A stretch of 14,400 nt of DNA from JBBRQP01 sp038226175 (lineage in GTDB: Bacteria; Cyanobacteriota; Cyanobacteriia; Gloeobacterales; Anthocerotibacteraceae): positions 1 to 14,400 of the forward strand of contig JBBRQP010000071.1 of assembly GCA_038226175.1 (NCBI GenBank), in the 5' to 3' direction. A program made the translations under genes and the position numbers. Of this stretch, positions 13,811 through 14,400 are shown in pieces (the stretch's first letter is position 1; each line of letters starts with the position of its first letter). The notes below the pieces were generated by a model. That model had not been told where the DNA came from and searched no databases. It saw nothing but the letters and a program-made list of their open reading frames with translations.

Positions 13811-14264
13811 GATGATGACTCCTTTTTGGCAGAATGAGGTTGCAAAACAGTCCAAAGTAAGGCAGCTAACCACGCGCCTAGGATTGGAGCGAGCCAATAA
13901 ACCCAGTGTGCTGTCCAGATACCACTCACTAATGCCGGGGCAAAGGAACGGGCTGGATTCATACTCGCACCACTAATTGGGCCACCTAGAGCGGCTTCCA
14001 GACCCACGGTCAAGCCAATGGCTAAGCCTGCCATGCTCCGTATTGCTTTGGGATGCAGTGCCGAACCGCAGATCACCAGCATCAACACGAAGGTCATCAC
14101 CAGTTCTAGGCCAAAGGCTTGTTGCCAATTGCCCTGTAAAGGTAGCGTCGCGCCTAGATTAGTCGTGCTACCAAAACAGAGTTTGACCAAACTGCTGGCT
14201 AGCACAGCACCCCAAAGCTGGGCGGCAATATAGGGTGCTACCTGCTGACTGGGACAATGACCTA
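13807..14264 (-). pseudogene. Aquaporin (MIP family) gene, 5' half missing, probably an arsenite channel
   Basis: The remaining frame encodes about 150 residues, the second half of a major intrinsic protein of normally about 230-250 aa. TM3 is recognisable at CPSQQVAPYIAAQLWGAVLA, TM4 at FGLELVMTFVLMLVI and TM5 at MAGLAIGLTVG. The second channel half-helix has GGPISGASMNPARS with the selectivity-filter Arg after NPA, and TM6 is at VYWLAPILGAWLAALLW. TM1, TM2 and the first NPA motif are absent; reading upstream meets a stop at 14287-14289. Similarity seems to begin at 14264, where a TA dinucleotide abuts IS630-like sequence. The 4-bp overlap with arsC recalls the aqpS-arsC pair of Sinorhizobium meliloti, in which the channel releases arsenite. 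The truncated protein should not form a pore. Confidence 0.82.
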
Positions 14265-14400
14265 CAGCAATTTTCAAGTGAAAGAGCTATATTAATTGGA
14301 CTAAATGGAGAGGGTGATGGGAAAACCATATTCAGTGGATCTGCGCCAACGGATTTTAGCTGCCTACTTCAATAAAGAAGGCTCACAACGAATAATTGCC
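14263..14400 (+). mobile_element. IS630-family insertion sequence, left part, cut by the window edge
   Basis: A transposase gene starts at 14317 and runs off the window. The element's left end is proposed at the TA at 14263-14264, because IS630 elements insert at and duplicate TA and the aquaporin similarity stops there. The 52 bp between this TA and the ATG would hold the terminal inverted repeat (beginning CAGCAATTTTCAAGTG) and the transposase promoter. The right end is not visible, so the inverted repeat cannot be confirmed. Confidence 0.7.
14317..14400 (+). CDS. IS630-family transposase, N-terminal fragment
   Basis: Only 28 codons are in the window: MGKPYSVDLRQRILAAYF then NKEGSQRIIA. 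This is the start of the N-terminal helix-turn-helix DNA-binding domain of IS630-type transposases, whose proteins typically open with a (K/A)PYSxDLRxR(V/I) pattern. GGAG at 14307-14310, continuing AGGG, is a good ribosome binding site 6 nt before the ATG. The DDE catalytic domain would lie beyond the window, so it cannot be said whether the transposase is intact. The gene points away from the aquaporin remnant. Confidence 0.85.
   Translation, partial: MGKPYSVDLRQRILAAYFNKEGSQRIIA

Noticed and set aside
13811..13897. A longer ArsC starting within the aquaporin gene
   Set aside because: The family begins with MKxVMFVCKRNSCRS at the P-loop strand, and the extra 29 residues are the aquaporin C-terminus in another frame.
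1..14400. HIP1 palindrome (GCGATCGC) as a cyanobacterial marker
   Set aside because: I saw no exact copy when reading the window. Many cyanobacterial lineages lack HIP1 enrichment, so this neither supports nor excludes the assignment.

Overview
The window most likely comes from a cyanobacterium. The low-molecular-weight-phosphatase-type arsenate reductase has cysteines at residues 8, 80 and 82, exactly as in the Synechocystis enzyme. The HNH protein, LepA (602 aa), the divergent nadA/nadB pair and the PIN-toxin fragment also read like cyanobacterial family members as I remember them; no database search was possible. I saw no copy of the HIP1 palindrome GCGATCGC, so this does not look like one of the HIP1-rich lineages. 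I saw no rRNA, tRNA or CRISPR array.

Layout. Positions 1-232 are non-coding, with a hairpin after lepA. lepA (233-2041, minus) lies downstream of a MacB/FtsX-type ABC permease (2144-3394, minus) whose ATPase is not nearby. The gap 3395-3809 holds an 11-bp-spaced direct repeat, an AT-rich promoter-like stretch, a 52-residue plus-strand gene (3572-3730) and a shared hairpin. A secreted PepSY protein (3810-4133) follows nadA (4217-5158), both minus. nadB (5277-6875, plus) is divergent from nadA; together they encode the two steps from L-aspartate to quinolinate for NAD synthesis. A secreted alpha/beta-hydrolase-like protein (6982-8490, plus) with an N-terminal bacterial repeat and a C-terminal IPT/TIG domain closes the plus-strand block.

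From about 8578 to 14264 everything is on the minus strand. A broken PIN toxin gene, interrupted by palindromic G/C-rich repeat sequence, overlaps a small antitoxin-like gene. A soluble Hanks-type Ser/Thr kinase (9198-10580) follows. Upstream is a tightly packed set: aquaporin remnant, arsC, M14 carboxypeptidase, aroH-type chorismate mutase, HNH protein. Gaps are -4, 44, 38 and 28 bp, and a clear intrinsic terminator closes the set at 10613-10637. Whether all five form one transcript is inference.

The most interesting locus is the right edge. An aquaporin gene overlaps arsC by 4 bp, the arrangement known from aqpS-arsC arsenic resistance in Sinorhizobium, where reduced arsenite leaves through the channel. 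Here the aquaporin lacks its first half and abuts the 5' end of an IS630-family transposase gene. The simplest reading is that IS630 insertion inactivated the exit channel and separated arsC from its original promoter. Other points worth a look are a His at the position expected for the catalytic Glu of AroH, the three-domain secreted hydrolase, a promoter -10 box that touches a terminator T-tract, and the decayed PIN module.
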